A stretch of DNA of 64,000 nucleotides, taken from contig NZ_BCTO01000007.1 of the NCBI RefSeq assembly GCF_001571325.1, forward strand, positions 212,934-276,933, in the 5' to 3' direction. Shown here one piece after another: positions 44,017-52,781 of this stretch. A program made the position numbers and the translations under genes. The stretch comes from Delftia tsuruhatensis NBRC 16741. GTDB lineage: Bacteria > Pseudomonadota > Gammaproteobacteria > Burkholderiales > Burkholderiaceae_C. The notes under the pieces were generated by a model. The model saw only the letters and a program-made list of their open reading frames with translations, did not search any database and was not told where the DNA came from. Numbering within the stretch: the first letter of the stretch is position 1; each line of letters starts with the position of its first letter.

Positions 44017-45369
44017 ATGGCCTTGGAAGACCTCTCCACCCAGGTACTGGCGGCACTGCGCCGCCAGGGCGGTGCGCTGGCGGCGCGCGAGCTGCAGCAG
44101 ATGCTGGGCGTGAGCCAGCCCACCGTGTCGCGCGCGCTGGCGCCGCTGATCCGGTCGGGCCAGGTGCGCAAGGTGGGTGCGGCGCGCACGCAGCGCTATG
44201 TGCTGCCGCGCCAGGTGACGGGCGTGGGCGCCGAGGTGGCCATCATGCGCGTGGATACCGAAGGCCACGCATCGCCCTTCGGCCGCATGATCGCGCTGCA
44301 CGGCGGCGGCTTCTGGGTGGACGAGGCCGATGGCCTCAGCGAGCAGCACGACGGCCTGCCCTGGTTCCTGGACGACATGCGGCCCCAGGGCTTCATCGGC
44401 CGCACGTTTGCGCACAGCCATCCCGAACTGCAGTTGGGCGGCGACCCGCGCCAATGGGGCGAGGACGACGTGCTGCGCGCCCTGGCCCGCTTCGGCGAGG
44501 ACCTGCCGGGCAACCTCATCGTGGGCGAAGCCGCGTTCGAGCGCTTCCACACCCTGCCCGCCCGCGCGCTGCGCGCCGAGTCGCCGGCCGAGTATCCGCG
44601 CCTGGCCATGCAGGCCATGCAGGGCACGCATCCGGGCTCGTCGGCGGGCGGCGAGCAGCCCAAGTTCTGCTGCACCACGGCCGGGCGCAGCGTCATCGTC
44701 AAGTTCTCCCCGGCAGGCGACGCGCCGGCCGAGCAGCGCATACGCGACCTGCTGGTCTGCGAGCATCTGGCGCTGCAGACCCTGGCCGAAGACGGCCTGC
44801 CCGCCGCGCGCACGCGGCTGTTCATTGATGGCGGCCGGGCCTTTCTCGAATCGGAGCGCTTCGATCGCAGCCAGCCCGAGCCGGGCTGCGCACCGCCGCC
44901 GGACCGCAACCCCGGACGCATAGGCATGGTCTCCCTGCAGGTGCTCAATGCCCAGTACGTGGGCGAGGTGGACAACTGGGCCGCCACGGCCAGCCGCCTG
45001 GCGGCGCGTGGCCTCATCACCGAGACCGATGCGCGCAGCCTGCGCCTGCTCGAGGCCTACGGCCAGCTCATCGCCAACACCGACCGGCACTACGGCAACA
45101 TCTCCTTCGTGCTGCCGCAGCCGCAGGGCGACTGGGCGCTGTCGCCCACCTACGACATGCTGCCCATGCTCTACATGCCCATCAATGGCGAGATCGTGGA
45201 GCGCGACTTCAGCGCCCAGCCCCCGCGCCCCACGGCCGCCACGCTGGCCGAATGGCCGCGCGCCCAGGCAATGGCGCGGCGCTTCTGGCGGGCCGTGGCG
45301 CAGGATGCGCGCATCTCCGGGGAATTCCGCAGTATTGCCGAAAGCAATCTTGATGCCATTGCCGCCTGA
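44017..45369 (+). CDS. yjjJ: HTH-HipA fusion kinase, YjjJ-like
   Basis: The 450-residue protein has an N-terminal winged helix (LAARELQQMLGVSQPTVSRALAPL, residues about 23-46) fused to a HipA-like kinase. Kinase parts include GGEQPKFCCTTAGRSVIVKF (about residue 208, with a Lys), SERFDRS, ANTDRHYGNISFVL (catalytic Asp and Asn) and SPTYDMLPML (metal-binding Asp). E. coli YjjJ has the same architecture and is a HipA-type toxin without a separate antitoxin gene. Here too no hipB lies beside it. The upstream region is AT-rich and dyad-filled. Confidence 0.85.
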   Translation: MALEDLSTQVLAALRRQGGALAARELQQMLGVSQPTVSRALAPLIRSGQVRKVGAARTQRYVLPRQVTGVGAEVAIMRVDTEGHASPFGRMIALHGGGFWVDEADGLSEQHDGLPWFLDDMRPQGFIGRTFAHSHPELQLGGDPRQWGEDDVLRALARFGEDLPGNLIVGEAAFERFHTLPARALRAESPAEYPRLAMQAMQGTHPGSSAGGEQPKFCCTTAGRSVIVKFSPAGDAPAEQRIRDLLVCEHLALQTLAEDGLPAARTRLFIDGGRAFLESERFDRSQPEPGCAPPPDRNPGRIGMVSLQVLNAQYVGEVDNWAATASRLAARGLITETDARSLRLLEAYGQLIANTDRHYGNISFVLPQPQGDWALSPTYDMLPMLYMPINGEIVERDFSAQPPRPTAATLAEWPRAQAMARRFWRAVAQDARISGEFRSIAESNLDAIAA

Positions 45370-45569
45370 TTTTCAAGCACCTCCAATGGAATCAATGACG
45401 CCACCTGTTGATAACCAATAGAAATCCTCTTGAAAAATCTGTGCATATTGGTTGGAAATACCTCTGCACAAACTGTTATCCATCTGCGGAGAACCGGCCA
45501 TCCACAGCCTCGGCCCGCCACCGCCTGCACAATCGAAGCTTTCCTCATCCGACCAGACACGGGCCCCCG

Positions 45570-46217
45570 ATGACCAGCATTGCACCCTCCTCCGCCGCAG
45601 ACCCCCGCATTGCCGACGTGCTCGGCTACTGGCTGGGCTCCACCCGCCCCGACAATGCAAGCGCCCTGGCCTGCAAGAACCTGTGGTTTATCAAGTCCGA
45701 TGCCACCGACAACCAGATCCGCGAGCGCTTCGGTGCCCTGGTCGAAGACGCGCTGGCCGGCCGACTCGACGCCTGGGCAGGCACGGCGCTGGGCAGGCTG
45801 GCGCTGATCGTGCTGCTGGACCAGTTCACGCGCAACCTGTTCCGGGGCACGGCACGCAGCTTTGCAGGCGACCCGCAGGCGCTGCAACTGGCGCTGGACG
45901 GCATCGCCCAGGGCCATGACCGCCATGCCGACCTGCCTGCCGTGGCGCGCATCTTCTGCTACCTGCCGCTGGAGCATGCCGAGGACCTGGCCCTGCAGGA
46001 CCGCAGCGTGGCCGCCTTCCAGGCCCTGGCCGACCAGGCCAGTGACGCTGTCGGCGAGGGCGTGCGCGAGTTCCTGGCCGGCACGCTGGACTACGCCCAC
46101 AGGCACCGCGACGCCATCGTGCGCTACGGCCGCTTTCCGCACCGCAATGCCATCCTGGGCCGCACCAGCACGCCCGAGGAACTGCAGTACCTGTCCCAGC
46201 CCGGCGCAGGGTTCTGA
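45570..46217 (+). CDS. DUF924 family protein
   Basis: The 215-residue protein contains the DUF924 signature: ADVLGYWLGSTR, NLWFIKSDATDNQIRERFG, LIVLLDQFTRNLFRGTARSF, and YLPLEHAEDLALQDRSVAAF near the C-terminus, with RYGRFPHRNAILGR at the end. The fold is an all-helical TPR-like array and the function is unknown. The start at 45570 was chosen because the extension upstream runs into non-coding sequence. A strong terminator follows. Confidence 0.88.
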   Translation: MTSIAPSSAADPRIADVLGYWLGSTRPDNASALACKNLWFIKSDATDNQIRERFGALVEDALAGRLDAWAGTALGRLALIVLLDQFTRNLFRGTARSFAGDPQALQLALDGIAQGHDRHADLPAVARIFCYLPLEHAEDLALQDRSVAAFQALADQASDAVGEGVREFLAGTLDYAHRHRDAIVRYGRFPHRNAILGRTSTPEELQYLSQPGAGF

Positions 46218-46244
46218 GAGCGCAGCGGATCTCCTTCACCCACA

Positions 46245-46276
46245 AAAAAAGGGAACGTGCCAACGTTCCCTTTTTT
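46245..46276. terminator. bidirectional terminator after the DUF924 gene
   Basis: GGGAACGT (46251-46258) pairs with ACGTTCCC (46263-46270) around GCCA. It is flanked by an A-run and six T residues that extend the stem, so it serves both convergent genes. Confidence 0.9.
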
Positions 46277-46298
46277 GCTTTCGGCGCGCTGCCGGCAT

Positions 46299-47366
46299 TC
46301 AGGCCGGCTGCGCCTGCGGCTGGCGCTCGCCGCCCTTGCGCTCGCCATCGCGCATGCGCAGCGCCCAGCGCTCGATGGTGTAGAAGGACAGCGCCGACAG
46401 CACCACCGAGATCGCCAGGCCCAGCACCACGACCACGGGCCACGAGAAGTCGGCGCGCAGATAGCGCACCACCGGGTAGTGCCAGAGATAGACGCCATAG
46501 GACAGGCGTCCCAGCTTCACCAGCATGGGCGACGACAGCATGTCGTAGACCAGGCCCGAGCCCTGGCTCACCGCCACCAGCAGCACAACGGCCGCGCACT
46601 CCACCACGGTGATGCCCCAGACCATGGCGTCCTGGTTGTCCCATTGCAGCGCCATCAACAGCGGCACGGCCAGCGGCACCCACATGGCGTGGTGAATGCG
46701 CGCCTTCAGCGCAGCGATGAAGTCCGGGCGCTCGATCATCAGCGCCGCCAGCAGCGCACCGGCGAACAGGCCCGAGGCGCGGGTATCGAAGCGGAAGAAG
46801 ATCTCATAGAAGTGCTGACCCTGGTCCACCCAGTACACGCGCCACAGCCAGCTCAGCGCCCACAGCAGGGCAATGGGGCGCCACAGGCGGCCCGGCTTGG
46901 AAAAGCGCAGCAGCAGCACCAGCAGCGGCGGCCAGATCAGGTAGAAGTGCTCCTCCACCGACAGCGACCACATGTGCAGCAGCGTGTCCGGGCTGTCGAA
47001 GAAGGCGATGCCGTAGTCGGCCAGATAGAGGATGGAGACCAGCGCATCGGAGTAGATGTCGTTCAGGTCCGGCCACAGCATGGGCGCGAAGATGCAGTAC
47101 GCGGCCAGAAACAGGGCCAGCGCCGGCATCAGGCGGAAGAAGCGGCGGCGGTAAAAGCGCCAGAAGCCGATGCGGCCCTCGGAATCGTTCTCCATCAGCA
47201 GCAGCGAAGTGATCAGATAGCCGCTGAGCACGAAAAACAGGTCGACCCCGAAGAACGCGCCATCAAACAGAGGCGCATGGGAGTGCGACAAGATCACCAA
47301 CAGGATCGCCACGCCCCGCAGCCCGTCAAGGGCGGGGTTGTAGCGCAGTTTGAAATCCTTGACCAC
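46299..47366 (-). CDS. acyltransferase 3 family membrane protein (OafA/YrhL-like)
   Basis: The predicted 355-residue protein has about ten transmembrane helices. Acyltransferase-3 hallmarks are NPALDGLRGVAILLVILSHS (residue 10, catalytic-type His), FFGVDLFFVLSGYLITSLLL, and HMWSLSVEEHFYLIWPPLLV. These proteins acetylate cell-surface sugars. The start is uncertain: a GTG at 47366 (or TTG at 47369) after an AAAGGTG site gives a normal N-terminus, while an ATG at 47450 would add 28 unusual residues. Confidence 0.83.
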   Translation of the reverse strand: MVKDFKLRYNPALDGLRGVAILLVILSHSHAPLFDGAFFGVDLFFVLSGYLITSLLLMENDSEGRIGFWRFYRRRFFRLMPALALFLAAYCIFAPMLWPDLNDIYSDALVSILYLADYGIAFFDSPDTLLHMWSLSVEEHFYLIWPPLLVLLLRFSKPGRLWRPIALLWALSWLWRVYWVDQGQHFYEIFFRFDTRASGLFAGALLAALMIERPDFIAALKARIHHAMWVPLAVPLLMALQWDNQDAMVWGITVVECAAVVLLVAVSQGSGLVYDMLSSPMLVKLGRLSYGVYLWHYPVVRYLRADFSWPVVVVLGLAISVVLSALSFYTIERWALRMRDGERKGGERQPQAQPA

Positions 47367-47941
47367 CAAAACCGGACACCTTTCCAACGCCGGAGCAATG
47401 GGCCCCGAGCCATGAACAAACCCCAAGAAAATGGAGCACGCGGCCATGGCGCAACCGGCCCCGAAGGGTGCAACGCATGGTCCAGCGCGATAAGAGAGAC
47501 GGCACGTCCCAAGGTTCCCGGCGGATGCGGTGAACAGCAATCCGCGTGCCGCGGTGCGGCGCGCCCTGAGGATGCGGGCCACCTCGACGGGCAGCCCTGC
47601 GTGCACGAACAAGCCCCGCTTGAGCGGGGCCAGGCCGATGAATTTCAGCGAAATCCGATTCTAGCCATCACCGCCCGGGGACGAGGTTCGATGGACATTC
47701 AGCCCGGGATCCTATGCCCCCGCCCTGCCGTCCACCCGCCTTTCTTCGCACGCCGCGAGTATGGGAGGCGCCCTGCAGCCAGAACGTAACAGGAGGTTTG
47801 TGCTGGCGCCGCTGCACCCTGGCCCATTCCACCCCGTGAAGCCACCGGCGCACACCGGGCCGGTGCGATGGATGTGCCGTCAACAATTTGGAACAAAACG
47901 ACGCCAATCCCAATGAACACAAGCGTTTACCGCTATCGTTT
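47367..47941. other. 575-bp intergenic region without a supported gene
   Basis: No convincing ORF was found. A perfect 8-bp stem GCCCCGCT (47613-47620), TG, AGCGGGGC (47623-47630) is present but has no T-run. An AGGAGG motif near 47790 is followed by a GTG frame of only about 38 codons, which I do not call. The right end, 47880-47940, is A/T-rich, close to the DTW gene stop. Confidence 0.5.
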
Positions 47942-48790
47942 TTATTCTTCAGGCGTACAGCGGGATGAGACGGCGTCCTGCAGACCCCGGTGCGCGGCAC
48001 TGTCTGCCTGCACCGGCTGCTGGTTCTTGGCGCGCAGATAGTGCTCGGTGAACAGCGCCAGGTAGCTCTCCAGCGCGCGGCCCGCGCGCCGGTCGCCCGC
48101 ATCGCCCGTCAGCTCCAGGCACAGGGCGGCCACCTCGCTGGTGCAGAAGTGGTCTTCGCGCTGGGAGCGGCGCAGGCGGTACTGCGAGACCTGATCCGGG
48201 TGCAGGCTCAGCACCGGAAAGTGGTCCAGGTAAGGGCTCTTGCGGAACATCTTGCGCGCCTCGGGCCAGGTCGCGTCCAGCAGGATGAACAGCGGGCGCC
48301 GCTCCTGGCCCGGCATGACCGCGGCCTGGGGCACCGGCAGCGTGTGCACCACGCGCTGCGGCGGCTGTACGAACTCGCCCGGAAACACCACATAGGGCTG
48401 CCACTGCGGATCGGCAAGCAGCGCCAGCAGGCCCGCATCGGCCTCGGTGCGCGCCCAGCCGAAGGCGTGCGTCTGCTCCACCACATCGGCGATCAGCCAG
48501 CCCGTGTTGCTGGGCTTGAGCGGCTCTGCATCGTGCATCAGCAGGCAAAAACCCGCCCGCGTCGGCAGCATGGGCCGCAGCGCGCAGATGCAGTGCGAAG
48601 GCCGCAGCCGGCAACCCTCGCAGCGCTCGCCGCGCGGCCCGCCGCGCGACAGGAACGGCCGCGTGCTGCGCGCCAGCCGCTGGGTGCGCAGGCGCGACAC
48701 CGCATGCGGCGCCACGCCCGAATCCACGCCACGCAAATAGGACAGGGGCACCGGAGACGCCGGAGCCTGGTCAGGCAGCTCCATGCTCAT
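47942..48790 (-). CDS. DTW-domain tRNA-uridine aminocarboxypropyltransferase
   Basis: The 282-residue protein has zinc-ligand cysteines (RCEGCRLRPSHCICALRP, about residue 55) and the SPOUT-related DTW motif LLDATWPEARKMFRKSPYL. Family enzymes (TapT, TuaA) transfer the aminocarboxypropyl group from SAM to uridine in tRNA. It overlaps the upstream methyltransferase gene by four bases (ATGA at 48790-48787), so the pair is translationally coupled. Two close starts (48790, 48784) are possible. Confidence 0.88.
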   Translation of the reverse strand: MSMELPDQAPASPVPLSYLRGVDSGVAPHAVSRLRTQRLARSTRPFLSRGGPRGERCEGCRLRPSHCICALRPMLPTRAGFCLLMHDAEPLKPSNTGWLIADVVEQTHAFGWARTEADAGLLALLADPQWQPYVVFPGEFVQPPQRVVHTLPVPQAAVMPGQERRPLFILLDATWPEARKMFRKSPYLDHFPVLSLHPDQVSQYRLRRSQREDHFCTSEVAALCLELTGDAGDRRAGRALESYLALFTEHYLRAKNQQPVQADSAAHRGLQDAVSSRCTPEE

Positions 48791-49398
48791 CCCACGCTTT
48801 CCAGCTCGAACAGCGGCAGCTCGGCGCGGCGGCTCAGCCACACGCCGCCGCCCAGTTCCTTGAAATGCTCGGCCAGCCCGCGCCGGTACAGATCGGCCCG
48901 GTGGCGGAACAGGCGCGGATCGGTCAGATCCTCATCGATCACGCCGCGTTCGTAATCCTCGCGCGCCACCGCCTCCACATACAGGCCGCCTCGGCTCAAC
49001 CGCCCCAGATTGGCCAGCGCGCGCTTGAGATCCGGCGGGCTCAGATAGGGCAGCACGCCCTGGCAGATCACCAGATCGAAGGGCTCTGCAGGATCATGCG
49101 CCGCATAGTCCACCACCGAGCCGCGCTCCCAGCCGAAGCGCCCGCACAGGTACTCGCTGAACTCCACGCCGTGGTAGCTGGCACCGGGGAAGTGGCGCTG
49201 CACCGCCTCGCGCCACAGACCGATGCCGCAGCCCACATCCAGCACGCGGCGCACCGGCACCCGCACATAGTTCAGATAGGAACACACGAAAGCGCCCAGC
49301 CGGTTCACATGCTCGGTGTCGACCACGCTGGTCTTCTTGTCGAAGTAGTAGCGCTGGTAGTACGCCTCGTCGAACCACTGGTCACTTGCTGATTGCAC
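48787..49398 (-). CDS. class I SAM-dependent methyltransferase
   Basis: The 203-residue protein has the SAM-binding motif RVLDVGCGIGLWREAVQRHF (about residue 45), then YHGVEFSEYLCGRFGW and FDLVICQGVLPYLSPPDLK. The likely start is a GTG at 49398 with an AAGGAG site 5 bp away; the family region begins SDQWFDEAYYQRYYFDKK. It overlaps the downstream DTW gene by four bases. The substrate is unknown. A tRNA or other nucleic acid target is plausible given the partner. Confidence 0.83.
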   Translation of the reverse strand: MQSASDQWFDEAYYQRYYFDKKTSVVDTEHVNRLGAFVCSYLNYVRVPVRRVLDVGCGIGLWREAVQRHFPGASYHGVEFSEYLCGRFGWERGSVVDYAAHDPAEPFDLVICQGVLPYLSPPDLKRALANLGRLSRGGLYVEAVAREDYERGVIDEDLTDPRLFRHRADLYRRGLAEHFKELGGGVWLSRRAELPLFELESVG

Positions 49399-49802
49399 GC
49401 ATTCTCCTTGGGGGTGAGCGCCCGGTGGGCGCGTTCGGGCGGGAGTATGGCGCAGAGGGCAGTGGGTATGGGAACGCGTGTTTTTTGCCCCTGCCGGGTG
49501 ATGCTTTTTTCCGAGGCCGGGCCTGCCCGGTTGTCGACCAATTTCTTGATCGCCCGCATAAGCCAAGACAGTTGCTACTCCGCAAGACAGACTGATTTGC
49601 ATATCAGATCACAACAACAGCCGCCCAAACATCTAAAAAACTGCGAGATATGACAAAAAGATCAGGATTGCATAATTTTACAAATTCAACCCAACCACTC
49701 AATACCCATCATGGCTAACATATCAACGGCAATTACGATATCCAGCAAAATACCAAATTAACACCCATGGGCCATCGGCAGGCCTACATCATTGGTACTA
49801 AA
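49399..49802. other. 404-bp intergenic region that changes to AT-rich DNA
   Basis: The left part keeps host-like GC. From about 49590 it becomes strongly A/T-rich up to and through the amidase gene. No ORF, dyad or tRNA was found. A possible -35 element TTGCAT lies near 49667. The shift in composition marks the left border of a likely acquired island. Confidence 0.6.
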
Positions 49803-50408
49803 ATGCTAATAATTGATAGAAATGGAATAGCAATCCACTCCCTTATAAAGCGAGCCATCGCACCCACCATTGAACGTGGTGAAATGAAGGAAATTCATGG
49901 CATCATTGTTCATCAAACTGGAGGATCGACAGCACAGTCTTCAATTGATAGTTACAAAAACCCATCAGCAAATGGAGCACATTTCCTGATAGAGAAAGAT
50001 GGAACAATATATCAAACCGCTTCCCTTTACAAACAAACATGGCACATTGGCAAAATAAAAGCGCGTTGTTTACTGGAAAAGCGATGCACGCCAGTTGAAT
50101 TAAAATCGTTACAACGCTTCAATCCAACCCAAGAGAACAAGCGCGAGATGCTGAAAAAGGTTCCAGCACGATTTCCGGCCAACCAAGACAGCATTGGCAT
50201 TGAATTGGTAGGTGAAGCACTTCCTCGTGGCGGGAACATACCAGACGAAAAGAAAACTTATCAGGCCGTTACAAGCGAGCAGAACAATGCACTACAGTGG
50301 CTTATCGCGGAATTAACGCTGACACTAAGAATATCTATGAGCGAAGTTTTCAGGCACCCAGAAGTCTCTAGAAAAAATCCTACGGAAGCGATTTCAGCAA
50401 AATGGTGA
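49803..50408 (+). CDS. peptidoglycan amidase of the PGRP/amidase-2 fold, probable antibacterial effector
   Basis: The 201-residue protein (start MLIIDRNGIAIHSLIK) has amidase-2 motifs: IHGIIVHQTGGSTAQSS with the first metal-binding His, NGAHFLIEKDGTIYQTASL, TWHIGK, DSIGIELVGEALP and FRHPEVSRKNPTEA. It would cut the bond between N-acetylmuramate and L-alanine. It has no signal peptide, as expected for a type VI-type effector carried by another route. The base composition is far lower in GC than neighbours. A longer start at 49767 is possible. The gene overlaps the next by 7 bp. Confidence 0.8.
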   Translation: MLIIDRNGIAIHSLIKRAIAPTIERGEMKEIHGIIVHQTGGSTAQSSIDSYKNPSANGAHFLIEKDGTIYQTASLYKQTWHIGKIKARCLLEKRCTPVELKSLQRFNPTQENKREMLKKVPARFPANQDSIGIELVGEALPRGGNIPDEKKTYQAVTSEQNNALQWLIAELTLTLRISMSEVFRHPEVSRKNPTEAISAKW

Positions 50409-50842
50409 GATCACTATTAACCTTACCCCTGCTAGTTGTTATGGCTAGCACCGCCTCCGCCGCCAATCAATGCACAAAAGGCTCAGAGTTCGAGCCGCCA
50501 CTGTGCCCACTGATACTTCCCAAGATCAGCCAGATCACCATCCAGGAAAACGCGGCCAAATCGCCCGTCGAAAAAGACCCAGCGGTGAGTTGCGCCAACT
50601 TTGTCCTGACCATCTCCCAGGTGCGCCGTTATTTTCAACAGGCAAAAACCACCAACGAAAACGACGCACACTACACGCTAGACTGGTCGCCCTGCTATGC
50701 AAGCGGCGAAATCGCATTCAGCGATGGCAGCCGTGGAAGTTGGAGCATCAACCAGTTCCGGGGCGGTGCGCTGTTCCTGGAGGGCAGGGACAAGACGGTA
50801 TTGCACTGCCCAAAATGCAAGTTCAAGCCATTTCAATGGTGA
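50402..50842 (+). CDS. exported small protein, putative immunity partner of the amidase
   Basis: The 146-residue protein starts with a signal peptide (MVRSLLTLPLLVVMASTASA), so it should be in the periplasm, where an amidase would act. The mature part has six cysteines, including CPKC near the end (LHCPKCKFKPFQW) and GSEFEPPLCPLI. I do not recognise a named domain. It overlaps the amidase frame by 7 bp, which implies tight coupling. Its position, location and size suit an immunity protein. This is inference from context. Confidence 0.7.
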   Translation: MVRSLLTLPLLVVMASTASAANQCTKGSEFEPPLCPLILPKISQITIQENAAKSPVEKDPAVSCANFVLTISQVRRYFQQAKTTNENDAHYTLDWSPCYASGEIAFSDGSRGSWSINQFRGGALFLEGRDKTVLHCPKCKFKPFQW

Positions 50843-50884
50843 TTGTTCTGGCGCGGCACCACGTTGGCCAATCGCAATAAAAAC

Positions 50885-50912
50885 AGCCGAGTGCAGCTAT
50901 GGCACATCGGCT
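50885..50912. terminator. hairpin after the immunity-like gene
   Basis: AGCCGA-GTGC (50885-50894) pairs with GCAC-(A)-TCGGCT (50902-50912) with a one-base bulge. The A-run before it gives a T-run on the minus strand, so it also suits the VOC gene on that strand. Confidence 0.7.
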
Positions 50913-50981
50913 ATTTGCATTTTGGCGTTTCGACGTCAGGGCTCCAGCCCCGAAAAAACACCGTCCGGCACGGTCAGAAAC

Positions 50982-51368
50982 TTAGGCCTTCGGCGGCCGA
51001 TGCAACAGGCACAGCTTGTTGCCATCCAGATCCCGCACATAGGCCAGGTACAGCCGGCCACCGGGCGAAGCCTCGCGCCAGCCGGGCGGATCCTCGCAGG
51101 TCACGCCCCCGGCTGCCACGGCGGCGGCATGGGCCGCGTCGGCCTGCTCGGGCGACTGCGTCGCAAAGCCGATGGTCGCGCCATTGCCGTGGCAGGCGGC
51201 CTCGCCGTTGATCGGTGTGGAAATGGCAAACGTGCCGCCCGCGCTGCGGTAGAAATAGCGGTTCTTGTTGGCCATGCCCGGCGCAATGCCGAGCGCGCCC
51301 AGGAATGCGTCGTAGAACTGCTTGGATTTTTCGAGGTCGTTGACCCCGACCATGACGTGGCTGAACAT
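50982..51368 (-). CDS. VOC-family protein (glyoxalase-like)
   Basis: The 128-residue protein has the paired beta-alpha-beta VOC folds: FSHVMVGVNDLEKSKQFYDA, FAISTPINGEAACHGNGATI and GRLYLAYVRDLDGNKLCLLH (metal-ligand type Glu and His positions). Such proteins include glyoxalases, antibiotic-binding proteins and extradiol-like enzymes. A good AAGGAGA site precedes the ATG at 51368. Divergent from sbcD. Function unassigned. Confidence 0.88.
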   Translation of the reverse strand: MFSHVMVGVNDLEKSKQFYDAFLGALGIAPGMANKNRYFYRSAGGTFAISTPINGEAACHGNGATIGFATQSPEQADAAHAAAVAAGGVTCEDPPGWREASPGGRLYLAYVRDLDGNKLCLLHRPPKA

Positions 51369-51503
51369 GCCTGTGTCTCCTTGGTTGATGCGAACCGGGA
51401 TGTTAGCTGCGGCAAGCCGTCCTGCTGTCACCCATGCGCGCCAGCGACCATACTGTCGCCCCCGCCAGAGCCGGCGGACATTGGACCCCGCGATACCGAA
51501 ACC

Positions 51504-52781
51504 ATGCGCCTTCTTCACACTTCCGACTGGCATCTGGGCCAGCACTTCATGGGCAAGAGCCGCCAGGCAGAACATGCCGCGCTCATCGACTGGCTGCTGG
51601 AGCAGGTCGATGCCCAGGCGGTGGATGCCGTGCTCATCGCGGGCGATATCTTCGACACCGGCGCGCCGCCCAGCTATGCGCGCGAGCTGTACAGCCAGCT
51701 CGTGGTGCGCCTGCACGCGGCGGGCGTGGCCCTGCTGCTGCTGGGCGGCAACCATGACTCCGTGGCCACGCTGGCCGAAAGCCGCGAGCTGCTGGCCTGC
51801 CTGGACACCACCGTGGTGGCCGCCGTGGGCGAGACGGCCAGCCACGTGGTGGAGTTGCCGCTGCGGCGCCGGCCGGGCCAGCCTGCCATGCCTGGCTGCA
51901 TCGTCTGCGCCCTGCCCTTCATGCGCCCGCGCGACGTGATGCTGAGCCAGGCGGGCCAAAGCGCCGAGCAAAAACAGCAGGCGCTGCAGGCCGCCATCGA
52001 GGCCTGCTACCGCAACGTGCACGACGCCGCCATCGCTCGCCGTGATGCGCTGGCCGCCACACGCGGCGAGCGCCTGCCCATCGTCGCCACGGGCCACCTC
52101 ACCACCGTGGGCGCCAGCAGCAGCGAGTCCGTGCGCGAAATCTATGTGGGCTCGCTGGACGCCTTCCCCACCTCGGCCTTTCCGCCCGCCGACTACGTGG
52201 CCCTGGGCCACATCCACCAGCCGCAGAAAGTGGGCGGCCTGGAGCACATCCGCTACAGCGGCTCGCCCATTGCGCTGAGCTTTGACGAGGCCCGCCAGTC
52301 CAAGCAGATGCTGCTGGTGGACCTGGGCCCCGAAGGGCTGCAGGCCGTCACGCCGCTGCCCGTGCCCTGCTTTCAGCCCATGGCCTCGGTCGCGGGCCGC
52401 CTGGCCGCCTTGCCGGATCTGATGCGCGCCACCGCCCAGGCCGGCAGCCCTGCACGGCCCGTGTGGTTGGAGGTGGTGGTGGAGCAGGACGACTACCTGC
52501 TCCAGCTCACCGACCGCGTGCAGGCCTTGGCCGACGAGCTGCCCGTGGAACTGCTGCGCGTGCGGCGCCAGCGCGGCCGGGCGGTGGCCGGCATGGCCGC
52601 CGCCGCTGGCGAGTCGCTGCACGAGATCAGCCCCGCCGACGTCTTCGAGCGCCGCCTGGCGCTGGAAACACTGGAGCCTGGCATGGCCCAGGCCCTCACC
52701 CGGCGCTACCAGGAGGTGGTGGCCGGGCTTGATGCGCCCCACCCAGGCGCCGGCGAACACGGCGAGGAGGCCCGCGCATGA
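51504..52781 (+). CDS. sbcD: exonuclease SbcCD, nuclease subunit
   Basis: The 425-residue metallophosphatase has motifs [12 protein letters not shown] (I), [11 protein letters not shown] (II), GGNHDSVAT (III), [11 protein letters not shown] and [13 protein letters not shown]. With SbcC it cuts hairpins and protein-blocked DNA ends. The start at 51504 gives the standard [10 protein letters not shown]. It overlaps sbcC by four bases (ATGA). The length is within the range of proteobacterial SbcD. Confidence 0.95.
   Translation: MRLLHTSDWHLGQHFMGKSRQAEHAALIDWLLEQVDAQAVDAVLIAGDIFDTGAPPSYARELYSQLVVRLHAAGVALLLLGGNHDSVATLAESRELLACLDTTVVAAVGETASHVVELPLRRRPGQPAMPGCIVCALPFMRPRDVMLSQAGQSAEQKQQALQAAIEACYRNVHDAAIARRDALAATRGERLPIVATGHLTTVGASSSESVREIYVGSLDAFPTSAFPPADYVALGHIHQPQKVGGLEHIRYSGSPIALSFDEARQSKQMLLVDLGPEGLQAVTPLPVPCFQPMASVAGRLAALPDLMRATAQAGSPARPVWLEVVVEQDDYLLQLTDRVQALADELPVELLRVRRQRGRAVAGMAAAAGESLHEISPADVFERRLALETLEPGMAQALTRRYQEVVAGLDAPHPGAGEHGEEARA

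Noticed and set aside
45370..45569. TTATCCATC and TTGATAACC sequences resembling DnaA boxes
   Set aside because: There are only loose matches and no dnaA, dnaN or gyrB genes nearby, so this is not an origin.
47613..47630. GCCCCGCT-TG-AGCGGGGC hairpin as a terminator
   Set aside because: It has a loop of only two bases and no T-run, and no gene ends beside it.
47790..47910. Possible 38-codon gene starting with GTG after AGGAGG
   Set aside because: The peptide has no similarity and the frame is too short to support.
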